Assembly (NCBI RefSeq): GCF_004357905.1
Contig: NZ_SMTT01000001.1
Location: 124,001 to 188,000 of the forward strand
Reading direction: 5' to 3'
Source: Campylobacter lari
Lineage (GTDB): Bacteria; Campylobacterota; Campylobacteria; Campylobacterales; Campylobacteraceae
DNA length: 64,000 nucleotides
Position numbers and translations under genes: made by a program. This document shows, in pieces, positions 28,995 through 37,671 of the stretch. How positions within the stretch are numbered: position 1 is the stretch's first letter; every line of letters begins with the position of its first letter. The notes beneath the pieces were generated by a model that saw nothing but the letters and a program-made list of their open reading frames with translations, made no database searches and was not told where the DNA came from.

Positions 28995-29162
28995 AAATCA
29001 ATAAAATTAAATGTGAAAAATATTTTTACTCATAAAACTTAAAGTGCTATTTTTAGATACTTAGAAGCTAAAATCACATCGTGAAACTCTTGTGAATAAA
29101 ATATTGAAATTTTGAAAACTTAAATTAAAGAAGTGGTAAATAACTAAAATAAAATATATTAA

Positions 29163-29191
29163 AGATAAATAAGCACGAGGCTTATTTATCT
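29163..29191 (-). terminator. rpsO terminator overlapping the stop codon
   Basis: Perfect 12-base arms (AGATAAATAAGC and complement) around ACGAG. The right arm contains the rpsO stop. On the minus strand a T-rich tract follows. Confidence 0.75.
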
Positions 29192-29454
29192 CTTAAATTT
29201 AATTCGCTGATTAATTTAGAATAAGCTTGATAATCTTTTCTTTTTAGATAAGATAAAAGTCTTTTTCTTTGACCAACAAGCTTTAAAAGACCTAAACGAG
29301 AAGAAAAATCTTTTTTGTAGATTTTTAAATGTTCTGTTAAATCTGAAATTCTTGCACTTAAAAGTGCGATTTGAACTTCTGGAGAACCAGTATCTCCTTC
29401 TTTTCTAGCAAATTTTGCAACTATTTCTGCTTTTTTAGCCGAATCTAAAGCCAT
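29182..29454 (-). CDS. rpsO: 30S ribosomal protein S15
   Basis: 90 aa; S15 landmarks include [41 protein letters not shown] and the end [18 protein letters not shown]15 binds 16S rRNA helices 20-22 and nucleates the central domain. Single gene with its own TATAAT box on the minus strand (29493-29498) and a stop-overlapping terminator. The ribosome site is AGGAGG directly upstream of the ATG. Confidence 0.97.
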   Translation of the reverse strand: MALDSAKKAEIVAKFARKEGDTGSPEVQIALLSARISDLTEHLKIYKKDFSSRLGLLKLVGQRKRLLSYLKRKDYQAYSKLISELNLRDK

Positions 29455-29492
29455 AATAGACCTCCTGAGCGGTATTTAAAATAAAAAGTGCA

Positions 29493-29498
29493 ATTATA
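29493..29498 (-). promoter_or_regulatory. -10 box for rpsO
   Basis: TATAAT on the minus strand in the context TAGTTATAATTGCAC, about 40 bases before the rpsO start. The leader is short, with little space for an S15-binding pseudoknot. Confidence 0.5.
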
Positions 29499-29569
29499 AC
29501 TAAAAAAACAAAAAAAATGCTGAAATTTGAAAAATAAGAAATTTAATATTTAACAACACATATTTTTGA

Positions 29570-29575
29570 TATAAT
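29570..29575 (+). promoter_or_regulatory. -10 box for the Rrf2 regulator-flhA operon
   Basis: TATAAT within TTTTTGATATAATTAAAA, about 65 bases before the GTG start. No sigma-54 or sigma-28 pattern is visible here, consistent with flhA being expressed early from a sigma-70 promoter. Confidence 0.55.
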
Positions 29576-29638
29576 TAAAATTTTTATTTAAAGTTAAAAA
29601 TAGATATTGTTTATTAATATTTTAATGAAAGGAAAAAA

Positions 29639-30043
29639 GTGTTATTTACCAAAGCTAGCGAATATGCTTTATTGTCTTTAATTCATATAGCAAAATCCCA
29701 AGAACCACAAGATGTAGATACTATGTCAAGTGTTTTAGATATACCAAAAAGTTTTTTGGCGAAAATTTTACAAGTACTTGCCAAAGACGCACTTTTGAAA
29801 TCTTATAAGGGTGCTAAAGGTGGATTTATGCTTGTTAAAAAGCCAAGTGAATACACTTTAAAAGAAATTATTAATAGTGTAGAGAAAAAATCTATCAATG
29901 TATTTGAGTGCAGTAATGGAATTTGTCCTTCGCAAAAAGAAGAAAATTGTAAAATTATGCCTGTGTTGGTGAAGCTTCAAAATAAGATAGATGATTTTTT
30001 AGTTTCTATTACTCTAGAGGATATTATTCAAAATAATGGCTAA
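29639..30043 (+). CDS. Rrf2-family transcriptional regulator with Fe-S cysteines
   Basis: A 134-aa Rrf2 protein: winged helix at the N-terminus (FTKASEYALLSLIHIA, then IPKSFLAKILQVLAK and the glycine-rich wing KGAKGGFMLVKKP), followed by a cysteine loop ECSNGICPSQKEENC with the three cysteines that hold an iron-sulfur cluster in IscR/NsrR/RsrR types. Start is GTG at 29639 behind AAAGGAAAA. Its last eight bases overlap the flhA start, so regulator and export gate are translationally coupled. The targets are unknown; it could autoregulate and so affect flhA. Confidence 0.85.
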   Translation: MLFTKASEYALLSLIHIAKSQEPQDVDTMSSVLDIPKSFLAKILQVLAKDALLKSYKGAKGGFMLVKKPSEYTLKEIINSVEKKSINVFECSNGICPSQKEENCKIMPVLVKLQNKIDDFLVSITLEDIIQNNG

Positions 30044-32195
30044 AAGGGATATTTTTAGCTTAGTATTGCCTTGGATTGCTCCACTTGTTGCACCTATTTT
30101 AAAGGCAAAGAGTCTAACTATAGTAGCTGTAATTATTGCAATTTTAGCTATTATTATAGTACCTTTACCAAGTATAGTTTTAGATTTTTTTCTTGCTTTA
30201 AGTATAGCAATTTCGGTTTTAATTATTTTAATTTCTTTATATATACCAAAGCCTACGGATTTAACAACTTTTCCAACTATGATTTTAATTATCACGCTTT
30301 TTAGACTTTCACTTAACATAGCTACAACGCGTATGATTTTGAGTGAGGGTCATCAAGGACCAGCTGCTGTTAGTGATATAGTGGCAAGTTTTGGTGAATT
30401 TGTTGTTGGCGGTAATTATGTTATAGGTATGGTTGTTTTTTGTATTTTGGTTTTAATCAATTTTATGGTTGTAACTAAAGGTAGTACAAGGGTTTCTGAA
30501 GTTCAAGCAAGATTTACCCTTGATGCAATGCCAGGTAAGCAAATGGCTATTGATGCGGATTTAAATGCAGGTTTGATTGATGAAAAAACTGCACGCGCAA
30601 GACGCCAAGAAATCATAGCTGAAGCAAATTTTTATGGAGCAATGGATGGTTCTTCTAAATTTATAAAAGGGGATGCTGTTGCTGGGATTATTATCACCAT
30701 TGTAAATTTAATTGGTGGGTTTATGATAGGTTATTTTCAGCATGATATGGAGCTTGGAGAATGTGCTTCAACTTATACTATATTAACAATAGGCGATGGA
30801 CTTGTTTCTCAAATTCCTGGACTTATAACTTCAACGGCAACTGCAATTATCATCACGCGTGCTAGTAAAGATGAGGATAATTTTGCTGAAGGTTCTATCA
30901 ATCAGCTTTTAGGGGAATACAAAACTTTATTAATTGTAGGCTTTGTTTTATTTATATTTGCTTTAGTACCAGGCTTGCCACATTTTTCTTTGGGCTTTAT
31001 GGCTTTGGTGTTTTTAGGACTTGGTTATATGATAAAGCAAGTGCAAGAAGGTAAAATTCAAATCAATGCAATTTCAGCTAAAAAGTCTCAAGAAACCCAT
31101 GAAGAAGAACAAGCTAAACCTCAAAAACGCAGCGAAGAAGAAATCTTAAAAGAAGAAGAGAATAAAATCACAGATATTTTAAAATTAGAAATTTTAGAAT
31201 TAGAATTAGGTTATGGACTTATCAAACTAGCAGAAAGTGAATTAACAGAGCGTATTAGATCAACAAGACGCAATATAGCTCAAAGTTTAGGTTTTTTAAT
31301 GCCAAAAATTAGAATTAGAGATAATTTGCAATTAAAACCAAATGAATATACTTTTAAACTCAAAGGTGTAGGTATAGCTAGTGCTGAAATTTATCCTGAT
31401 AAATATCTAGCTATGGATAGTGGTTTTATCACTGAACCTATCGAAGGTATAGCTACTAAAGAACCTGCTTTTAATTCTGATGCTTTGTGGATAGAATCAT
31501 CTTTAAAAGACGAGGCAACGCTGAATGGTTATATTGTAATTGATCCAGCAAGTGTGATTTCAACCCATATGAGTGAGCTTATAAAAGCTAATGCTTCAGA
31601 GCTTTTAACTAAACAAGAAGTGCAAAATTTATTAGATAAAATCAAAAATGATTATCCTATCGTGGTAGATGATTGTTTAAGGGTTGCTAGTATAGGTTTA
31701 ATTCAAAAAGTTTTAAAAGCTTTACTTAAAGAGCATATTCCTATTAAAGATATGCTTACAATTTTAGAATCAATTAGTGATATAGCTGAAGTAAGCAAGA
31801 GTTTGGATATGATTATTGAGCATGTAAGGGCTTCTTTAGCAAGAGCAATTACAAATTTATATGTGGATGAAAAAGGGCAAATTAGCTTTTATATTTTTGA
31901 TGCAGCTGCAGCTGCAAAATTAATGGAGCATGTGCAGTTTAAAGATGGTTCGTATCATTTAATGATAAATGTAGCCCAAACTGGTGCTTTAGTAGAAGCT
32001 TTAAAAGCTGAACTTGCAAGTGTGGCAAATACAAGAATTAAACCTTTCTTGCTTTGTGTTGAGCCACAACTTAGAAAATTCATTGCTGATATTTGTTCTA
32101 ATTTTGGTATTAATATTACAGTTTTAAGTTTTGCTGAGATTGCAGAAAATACTAAATTTGAAACAGAAGGTATCATAAAAGTTGATAATTTATAA
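30036..32195 (+). CDS. flhA: Flagellar export gate protein FlhA
   Basis: A 719-aa FlhA: N-terminal membrane domain with about eight helices, the conserved FHIPEP-type cytoplasmic loop (GSTRVSEVQARFTLDAMPGKQMAIDADLNAG region), a linker near 350-375, and a large C-terminal cytoplasmic domain that docks chaperone-substrate complexes. Part of the flagellar type III export apparatus; in Campylobacter it also licenses FlgSR signalling and sigma-54-dependent genes. Start ATG at 30036 overlaps the Rrf2 gene. An adjacent DHH gene follows after 9 bases. Confidence 0.95.
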   Translation: MAKRDIFSLVLPWIAPLVAPILKAKSLTIVAVIIAILAIIIVPLPSIVLDFFLALSIAISVLIILISLYIPKPTDLTTFPTMILIITLFRLSLNIATTRMILSEGHQGPAAVSDIVASFGEFVVGGNYVIGMVVFCILVLINFMVVTKGSTRVSEVQARFTLDAMPGKQMAIDADLNAGLIDEKTARARRQEIIAEANFYGAMDGSSKFIKGDAVAGIIITIVNLIGGFMIGYFQHDMELGECASTYTILTIGDGLVSQIPGLITSTATAIIITRASKDEDNFAEGSINQLLGEYKTLLIVGFVLFIFALVPGLPHFSLGFMALVFLGLGYMIKQVQEGKIQINAISAKKSQETHEEEQAKPQKRSEEEILKEEENKITDILKLEILELELGYGLIKLAESELTERIRSTRRNIAQSLGFLMPKIRIRDNLQLKPNEYTFKLKGVGIASAEIYPDKYLAMDSGFITEPIEGIATKEPAFNSDALWIESSLKDEATLNGYIVIDPASVISTHMSELIKANASELLTKQEVQNLLDKIKNDYPIVVDDCLRVASIGLIQKVLKALLKEHIPIKDMLTILESISDIAEVSKSLDMIIEHVRASLARAITNLYVDEKGQISFYIFDAAAAAKLMEHVQFKDGSYHLMINVAQTGALVEALKAELASVANTRIKPFLLCVEPQLRKFIADICSNFGINITVLSFAEIAENTKFETEGIIKVDNL

Positions 32196-32204
32196 AGGAA
32201 AAAT

Positions 32205-33257
32205 ATGAAAATTTATCATCTTTCACATACGGATTTAGATGGCTATGCTTGTCAGTATGTGCTAGATTTTTATTTTAAGAATTGTTATTTTTATAATTCT
32301 AATTATGGTAAAGAGATTAATGAAAATTTTAATGTGATTTTTAAAAATATAGAGGAAGATTTAAAGCAAAGTCCTAATGAAGAATTTGTGATTTTAATCA
32401 CAGATTTAAATTTAACATTAAGTCAATGTGAAGATTTTCAAAAAGCCATAGAAGGAAAAAAAATTAAGCTTTTACTTTTAGATCATCATCAAAGTGGCTT
32501 AGAATGTATGCAAAAATATCCTTGGTATTTTTTAGATGATAAAAGATGTGCTACTAAGATTGTTTATGATTTTTTTAGTAAATGTTATGGCGAAAATAAG
32601 GCTTTGTCAGAATTTGTAGATGTGGTAAATGCAGTAGATATTTGGTTGAGTGAAGATGAGAATTTTGAACTTGGAAAAGTACTACTTGGTATGGTTTCTG
32701 GAGCAAAAGAAATCAATAGAGTAATGTTTGCACAAGAAAATATCAAATATCTTTTTTATCTTTTTGATGTTTGTAGAAAATACATTCATCAAAAAAATGC
32801 TCATATTAATTTAGATGATGATTTACATGGCTTAAAAAAATCTTTTTTTAAAAAAGAAAATGATGATACTTTAAGCAATTTAATTTCTAAATTTATAGTA
32901 GAAAGACTAAGTGTAAATAAAGAAAAATTTAGTGTATTTTATAAAGGAAGTAAAGGTTTATTAACTTCAAATATAGGCAATACTTCCGTAATTGGAAATG
33001 ATTTTTTAATGCAAAATCCTGATTTTGATTTTTTTGTTGATCTTAGTTCGAGAAAAACCTTAAGTTTTAGAGCAAATAATAAAATCGATGTGAGTTTGAT
33101 GGCTAAAAGCTTGGTCAATGGGGGAGGGCATAAAAATGCTAGCGGAGGATTATTTGCTGCGTATAAAGATAGCTCTAACTATGATTTCATAAAAGCACAA
33201 TTTGTAGATTTAATTAAAAGCAAAGAATTAAAGGAAAATAATGAAAACAAATCATGA
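32205..33257 (+). CDS. DHH-family phosphoesterase
   Basis: A 350-aa protein: SHTDLDGYACQYV (first metal-binding motif), VILITDLNL, LLLDHHQSG (the DHH motif) and the C-terminal DHHA1-type glycine motif VNGGGHKNASGG. Relatives hydrolyse short RNA, pAp or cyclic dinucleotides (NrnA, GdpP). The second motif departs from the NrnA norm, so the substrate is open. It lies nine bases after flhA and overlaps the next small gene. Confidence 0.85.
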   Translation: MKIYHLSHTDLDGYACQYVLDFYFKNCYFYNSNYGKEINENFNVIFKNIEEDLKQSPNEEFVILITDLNLTLSQCEDFQKAIEGKKIKLLLLDHHQSGLECMQKYPWYFLDDKRCATKIVYDFFSKCYGENKALSEFVDVVNAVDIWLSEDENFELGKVLLGMVSGAKEINRVMFAQENIKYLFYLFDVCRKYIHQKNAHINLDDDLHGLKKSFFKKENDDTLSNLISKFIVERLSVNKEKFSVFYKGSKGLLTSNIGNTSVIGNDFLMQNPDFDFFVDLSSRKTLSFRANNKIDVSLMAKSLVNGGGHKNASGGLFAAYKDSSNYDFIKAQFVDLIKSKELKENNENKS

Positions 33258-33477
33258 TTTTAAAGAAGAAATAGAAAATTTACAATATGAATTAAGCATA
33301 GTTTTAGAAGCAATGCTCTTGTTTGCTGGGGTAAAAAGAGCAAAATTAGAAAAAGCAATTGGAGTTTATATTGATTGTATTGATGAAGTTTGTCAAAATA
33401 CCCAAAAAGAAGGAGTTGATGAGATCTTAGAAGTAGTGGAGTACTTAAAAATTCATCATAAAGATTTATTTGAATGA
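33241..33477 (+). CDS. Small conserved protein, predicted helical
   Basis: 78 aa, charged and almost entirely helical, with two cysteines (YIDCIDEVC). No domain recognised. AAAGGAAAAT precedes the ATG; both ends overlap neighbouring genes by several bases, typical of a real operon member. I recall an equivalent short gene after flhA in C. jejuni. Confidence 0.65.
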   Translation: MKTNHDFKEEIENLQYELSIVLEAMLLFAGVKRAKLEKAIGVYIDCIDEVCQNTQKEGVDEILEVVEYLKIHHKDLFE

Positions 33478-34103
33478 AAAATTTATTATTGCTTTTTATA
33501 GGAATTTTTTCTTATGCAAATATCTATGAAGATTTAAGTGATTTTGCTTACAATAAGCAAAACACGCTAAATTTAAGCTCAAGTCAAGCTTTATTGTTAG
33601 AATACAAACAAAACAAACAAGCTTGCGCGGATATAGTGCTTACTAAAGATAAGGCTTTCGTGGTTAAATTTTATCCACTGTGTGAAAATTTAAACGAAAA
33701 AAATCTAAATGAATACTTAAATACGCAATTTATAAGTTTATACACTAAAGATTTATCAAAACTAAGAAAAGAAATTGCTGATATTAAAAATATTATGCGC
33801 GATTTTATGATTTATTATACCTTACATCAATCTTTTGCAAATGAAATTAAGAAAATGAGTAAAAATGATAAATTACAAGCGTATGAACTAGATGAGAAGA
33901 AAGGTGGAAAAATTCTCTACAAGGTCAATAATCAAGCTTGTGTAATTTTTGATTTATATTTAGATGAAAATCTGCAAGCTAGTATGCAAGTAAGTGGAAT
34001 GGAAAATTTGGATAAAACTTGTATGGAGTTAATCTCATCCCCTGATTTTAAAGACTTATCTTTCACAAAAGAGGGTATGAGAAAATATAAATTAAAAAAC
34101 TAA
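33474..34103 (+). CDS. Putative periplasmic protein
   Basis: 209 aa with an N-terminal signal peptide (KNLLLLFIGIFSYANI) and a soluble, lysine-rich remainder with four cysteines (QACAD, YPLCENL, QACVIF, KTCMELI) that could form disulfides. No known domain. ATGA-type overlap with the preceding gene. Its last 12 bases overlap, on the opposite strand, the end of the 43-aa gene. Confidence 0.65.
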   Translation: MKNLLLLFIGIFSYANIYEDLSDFAYNKQNTLNLSSSQALLLEYKQNKQACADIVLTKDKAFVVKFYPLCENLNEKNLNEYLNTQFISLYTKDLSKLRKEIADIKNIMRDFMIYYTLHQSFANEIKKMSKNDKLQAYELDEKKGGKILYKVNNQACVIFDLYLDENLQASMQVSGMENLDKTCMELISSPDFKDLSFTKEGMRKYKLKN

Positions 34104-34223
34104 TCTAAAAAATCTTAAATAATATAACTTTAAAATTCTACTTAAAGCCATTTTTTTTCTTTCTATATTGGAAAACACATAAGCTTCAAGATCTTGCTTT
34201 TCTCTTAAAGTAAGATTTTTCAT
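34092..34223 (-). CDS. 43-aa basic small protein
   Basis: A short frame of 44 codons on the minus strand beginning MKNLTLREKQDLEAYVF and ending in a basic, aromatic helix (RILKLYYLRFFRLVF). Supports: AAAAGG eight bases before the ATG, a TATAAT box (minus strand, 34259-34264) some 36 bases upstream, and a convergent position matching a small gene I recall next to the same periplasmic gene in C. jejuni. The amphipathic basic C-terminus suggests membrane or nucleic-acid contact. Function unknown. Confidence 0.6.
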   Translation of the reverse strand: MKNLTLREKQDLEAYVFSNIERKKMALSRILKLYYLRFFRLVF

Positions 34224-34330
34224 TATTATAAACCTTTTAAAAAATATTGCTAGACGCAATTATATTATCTTTTCTTTTAAAAAAACTGAAAAATAAGTTT
34301 TTATATATTATATATAAATGGCTAAATAAA

Positions 34331-34400
34331 CTTTAGTTATATAGACTAAATAATTTTAAATATTTTTATTTAAAAATAACTTGACATTATTATACTAAAG
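34331..34400 (+). promoter_or_regulatory. Two HAIR-like inverted repeats (candidate HspR sites) at the hrcA promoter
   Basis: Site A: CTTTAGT-N7-ACTAAAT at 34331-34351. Site B: CTTGACA-N7-ACTAAAG at 34380-34400. Both have the 7-7-7 geometry of HAIR (CTTGAGT-N7-ACTCAAG), bound by HspR. Their centres are 49 bases apart; site B covers the -35 hexamer. Confidence 0.6.
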
Positions 34401-34409
34401 TTGTATAAT
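34381..34409 (+). promoter_or_regulatory. Consensus sigma-70 promoter of hrcA-grpE-dnaK
   Basis: TTGACA (34381-34386), 17-base spacer, TATAAT (34404-34409). This is a perfect match to both hexamers, unusual in Campylobacter where -35 boxes are weak. Such a strong promoter fits genes held down by repressors. Confidence 0.8.
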
Positions 34410-34413
34410 TATC

Positions 34414-34440
34414 TTGTCACTTAAAAACATTGAGTGCTAA
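34414..34440 (+). promoter_or_regulatory. CIRCE-like HrcA operator
   Basis: TTGTCACTT-N9-GAGTGCTAA. The right half is a perfect CIRCE half (consensus TTAGCACTC-N9-GAGTGCTAA) and the 9-base gap is exact; the left half matches 6 of 9. It lies between the promoter and the hrcA start, where HrcA would block transcription. Confidence 0.75.
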
Positions 34441-34463
34441 AATAAAAAATTTAAGGTTTTATA

Positions 34464-35246
34464 GTGAAGTCTTATAGTAAAAAAGATTTAATTTTAAAAA
34501 CTATCATTGAAACCTATCTAGAGGATAATAACCCTGTGGGTTCTAATGAGTTAAATCATAAAGTTAGCATACCTGCTTCTACCATAAGAGTTTATTTTAA
34601 AAAATTAAGTGATGAAGGTGTATTAACGCAACTTCATATTAGCAGTGGTCGCATACCAACTTTTAGTGCTATGAAGGCTTATTGGTATGAGCAACTTTGC
34701 GAAGATGAGATTGTGATTAACGATCTTGCATTGTTGGAGTTTTTGCTTGATAAGTTTGAAATTTATACCTTAGTTTATGGTGGCGATGAGCTTATTTTGC
34801 AAGATATTACCAAGGTTAATGATAAATTTATCATACTTGATTTTGGACAAAATGAGTTGGTTTTAAGATTTAGCCAAGATAGTCTGGTTTTCTTACAAAG
34901 ACTTATAGGGCTTGATCTAAAAAGTATTGAAAATTTAGCTTTTAGAGTTGAGTTTAAAGAGTTATTGGAAAAAATAACTATGCTAAAAGAAGCTATGGTT
35001 TATTATAGATATAATGAGAGTAAAGCTTATCAAATTTATCAAAATGATGAATTTGCTAAGCTTTTATCTCCTCAAATTGGATTTTATTTTAACGATAAAT
35101 TGCAATTTGATCCTTTATTTGAAGAGGGTTTTATGGGATTAAAGCTTAAGAGTACATTTTTAGGCAAAGAATCTAATGTGGTTTTTGCCGGTAGTGTGTA
35201 TTCTGATTTTAAAACAATGTTAAATATTATAAAGGAGGCTGCGTGA
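34464..35246 (+). CDS. hrcA: Heat-shock repressor HrcA
   Basis: 260 aa. N-terminal winged helix ([45 protein letters not shown]) is typical HrcA, followed by a GAF-like domain. It is shorter than the 340-aa norm because the inserted dimerisation domain and parts of the C-terminus are reduced, as I recall for C. jejuni. It represses its own operon by binding CIRCE. Start is GTG at 34464; GTGA overlap with grpE behind a strong AAAGGAGG. Confidence 0.9.
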   Translation: MKSYSKKDLILKTIIETYLEDNNPVGSNELNHKVSIPASTIRVYFKKLSDEGVLTQLHISSGRIPTFSAMKAYWYEQLCEDEIVINDLALLEFLLDKFEIYTLVYGGDELILQDITKVNDKFIILDFGQNELVLRFSQDSLVFLQRLIGLDLKSIENLAFRVEFKELLEKITMLKEAMVYYRYNESKAYQIYQNDEFAKLLSPQIGFYFNDKLQFDPLFEEGFMGLKLKSTFLGKESNVVFAGSVYSDFKTMLNIIKEAA

Positions 35247-35752
35247 GCGAAGAAAAGCAAAATGAGCAAATGCAAGAAGAAGCAGTGGAAAATTCAGAAA
35301 ATCAAAACAATGAATTAGAAAAACTTCAAGCAGAGTATAATGAGTTAAAAGATACTTATTTAAGAGCAAATGCTGAATTTGAAAATATCAAAAAAAGAAT
35401 GGAAAAAGAAAAAATTTCAGCAACAATTTATGCAAATGAAAGTTTTGCTAAAGATTTGCTTGATGTAGTTGATGCATTAGAGGCGGCTATTAATGTAGAA
35501 GCTAATGATGAATTAAGTTTGAAAATAAAAGAAGGGGTTCAAAACACTTTAGACTTGCTTTTGAAAAAACTTGAAAAACATATGGTTAAAGCAATAGAAG
35601 CAAATGGTGAGTTTGATCCAAATTTACATGAAGCGATGTTTCATGTTGAAAGCGCCGATCATGAAAGTAATCATATTGTCCAACTTTTACAAAAGGGCTA
35701 TATGATGAATGATAGAGTAATTAGATCAGCAAAAGTTAGTGTTGCAAAATAA
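35243..35752 (+). CDS. grpE: Nucleotide exchange factor GrpE
   Basis: 169 aa: acidic N-terminus, long coiled coil ([21 protein letters not shown]), then the C-terminal beta domain ([51 protein letters not shown]). It releases ADP from DnaK. GTG start overlaps the hrcA stop. dnaK follows after 22 bases with its own AAAAGGA. Confidence 0.95.
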   Translation: MSEEKQNEQMQEEAVENSENQNNELEKLQAEYNELKDTYLRANAEFENIKKRMEKEKISATIYANESFAKDLLDVVDALEAAINVEANDELSLKIKEGVQNTLDLLLKKLEKHMVKAIEANGEFDPNLHEAMFHVESADHESNHIVQLLQKGYMMNDRVIRSAKVSVAK

Positions 35753-35774
35753 AATTTAATAAAAAGGATAAAAA

Positions 35775-37637
35775 ATGGCAAAAGTTATAGGTATAGATTT
35801 AGGTACAACAAATTCTTGTGTGAGTGTATATGAAAGAGGTGAGAGTAAAGTTATCCCAAATAAAGAAGGTAAAAACACTACCCCTTCAGTAGTTGCTTTT
35901 ACAGATAAAGGTGAAGTTTTAGTTGGAGATAGCGCTAAGCGTCAAGCTGTGACTAATCCTGAAAAAACTATTTATTCCATAAAAAGAATCATGGGTTTGA
36001 TGATTAATGAAGAAGCAGCAAAAGAAGCTAAAAATCGCTTACCTTATCATATCACAGAGAGAAATGGGGCTTGTGCGATTGAAATAGCAGGTAAAATTTA
36101 TACTCCACAAGAAATTTCAGCAAAAGTTTTAATGAAATTAAAAGAAGATGCAGAAGCTTTCTTGGGCGAGAAAGTAGAAGATGCGGTTATTACTGTTCCT
36201 GCGTATTTTAATGATGCACAAAGAAAAGCTACAAAAGAAGCAGGACAAATTGCAGGATTGAATGTATTAAGAATTATTAACGAACCAACTGCAGCGGCTT
36301 TGGCTTATGGACTTGATAAAAAAGAAAGTGAAAAAATTGTAGTTTATGATTTAGGTGGTGGTACATTTGATGTTACTGTGCTTGAAACAGGTGATAATGT
36401 TGTAGAAGTTTTAGCAACAGGCGGTAATGCATTTTTAGGCGGTGATGATTTTGATAATAAATTAATTGACTTTTTAGCAAATGAGTTTAAAGATGAAACA
36501 GGTATTGATCTTAAAAACGATGTAATGGCTTTACAAAGATTAAAAGAAGCAGCTGAAAATGCTAAAAAAGAATTAAGTTCAGCTAATGAAACTAATATTA
36601 ATTTACCATTTATCACAGCTGATGCAAGTGGTCCAAAACACTTAACTAAAACTCTAACAAGAGCTAAATTTGAAAGTATGATTGATGGTTTAGTTGCTGA
36701 AACTATTAGTAAGATTAACGAAGTAGTAAAAGATGCAGGGCTTGATAAAAGTGAAGTAAAAGAAATCGTTATGGTGGGTGGTTCTACTCGTGTTCCACTA
36801 GTACAAGAAGAAGTTAAAAAAGCCTTTGGAAAAGAGCTTAATAAATCAGTAAATCCTGATGAAGTTGTTGCAATAGGTGCGGCAATTCAAGGTGCGGTTA
36901 TTAAAGGTGATGTTAAAGATGTATTATTGCTTGATGTTACTCCGCTTTCTTTAGGTATTGAAACTTTAGGTGGTGTGATGACTAAAATCATCGAAAAAGG
37001 TACAACTATACCAACTAAAAAAGAGCAAGTTTTCTCAACTGCTGAAGATAATCAAAGCGCAGTTACTATCAATGTTTTACAAGGTGAGAGAGAATTTAGC
37101 CGTGATAATAAATCTTTAGGAAATTTCAATCTTGAAGGAATTCCACCAGCACCTCGCGGTATGCCACAAATTGAAGTAACTTTTGATATTGATGCAAATG
37201 GTATTTTAACAGTTAGTGCAAAAGATAAAGCTACAGGTAAGGCTCAAGAGATTAAAATCACAGGTTCAAGCGGACTAAGTGAAGAAGAAATCAACAATAT
37301 GGTAAAAGATGCAGAGCTTCACAAAGAAGAAGATAGAAAACGCAAAGAAGCAGTAGAAGCTAGAAATGCTGCTGATAGCTTGGTACATCAAGTAGAAAAA
37401 TCTTTAAGTGAGCTTGGAGATAAAGTAGGCGATGATGATAAAGCAAATATTCAAAAAGCTTTAGATGAGTTAAAAGAGACATTGAAAAATGCTAATGCTT
37501 CTAAAGAAGAAATCGAAGGCAAAATGAAAGCTTTAAGTGAAGTTTCTCATAAATTAGCAGAAAATATGTATAAAAAAGAAGAACCAAATGCTCAAAAGAA
37601 AAAAGACGATGATGTAATCGATGCTGAAGTTGAGTAA
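35775..37637 (+). CDS. dnaK: Chaperone protein DnaK (Hsp70)
   Basis: 620 aa, full Hsp70: ATPase domain beginning [18 protein letters not shown], with [13 protein letters not shown] and [14 protein letters not shown] signatures; substrate-binding beta domain with [14 protein letters not shown]; helical lid; and a C-terminal tail with acidic end ([10 protein letters not shown]) that is close to the canonical EEVKD-like tail. It folds and remodels proteins with DnaJ and GrpE; dnaJ is not in this operon. Ends in a strong bidirectional terminator. Confidence 0.98.
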   Translation: MAKVIGIDLGTTNSCVSVYERGESKVIPNKEGKNTTPSVVAFTDKGEVLVGDSAKRQAVTNPEKTIYSIKRIMGLMINEEAAKEAKNRLPYHITERNGACAIEIAGKIYTPQEISAKVLMKLKEDAEAFLGEKVEDAVITVPAYFNDAQRKATKEAGQIAGLNVLRIINEPTAAALAYGLDKKESEKIVVYDLGGGTFDVTVLETGDNVVEVLATGGNAFLGGDDFDNKLIDFLANEFKDETGIDLKNDVMALQRLKEAAENAKKELSSANETNINLPFITADASGPKHLTKTLTRAKFESMIDGLVAETISKINEVVKDAGLDKSEVKEIVMVGGSTRVPLVQEEVKKAFGKELNKSVNPDEVVAIGAAIQGAVIKGDVKDVLLLDVTPLSLGIETLGGVMTKIIEKGTTIPTKKEQVFSTAEDNQSAVTINVLQGEREFSRDNKSLGNFNLEGIPPAPRGMPQIEVTFDIDANGILTVSAKDKATGKAQEIKITGSSGLSEEEINNMVKDAELHKEEDRKRKEAVEARNAADSLVHQVEKSLSELGDKVGDDDKANIQKALDELKETLKNANASKEEIEGKMKALSEVSHKLAENMYKKEEPNAQKKKDDDVIDAEVE

Positions 37638-37641
37638 AAAC

Positions 37642-37671
37642 TAAACTAGAAGCCTTGTTGCTTCTAGTTTA
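37642..37671. terminator. Bidirectional terminator, dnaK / secreted nuclease
   Basis: Perfect 12-base arms (TAAACTAGAAGC and complement) around CTTGTT. The right arm overlaps the nuclease stop codon on the minus strand. Confidence 0.8.

Noticed and set aside
28995..29162. Possible tRNA or small RNA in the spacer before rpsO
   Set aside because: No cloverleaf arms or TTCGA-type T-loop; only AT-rich sequence and the rpsO terminator.
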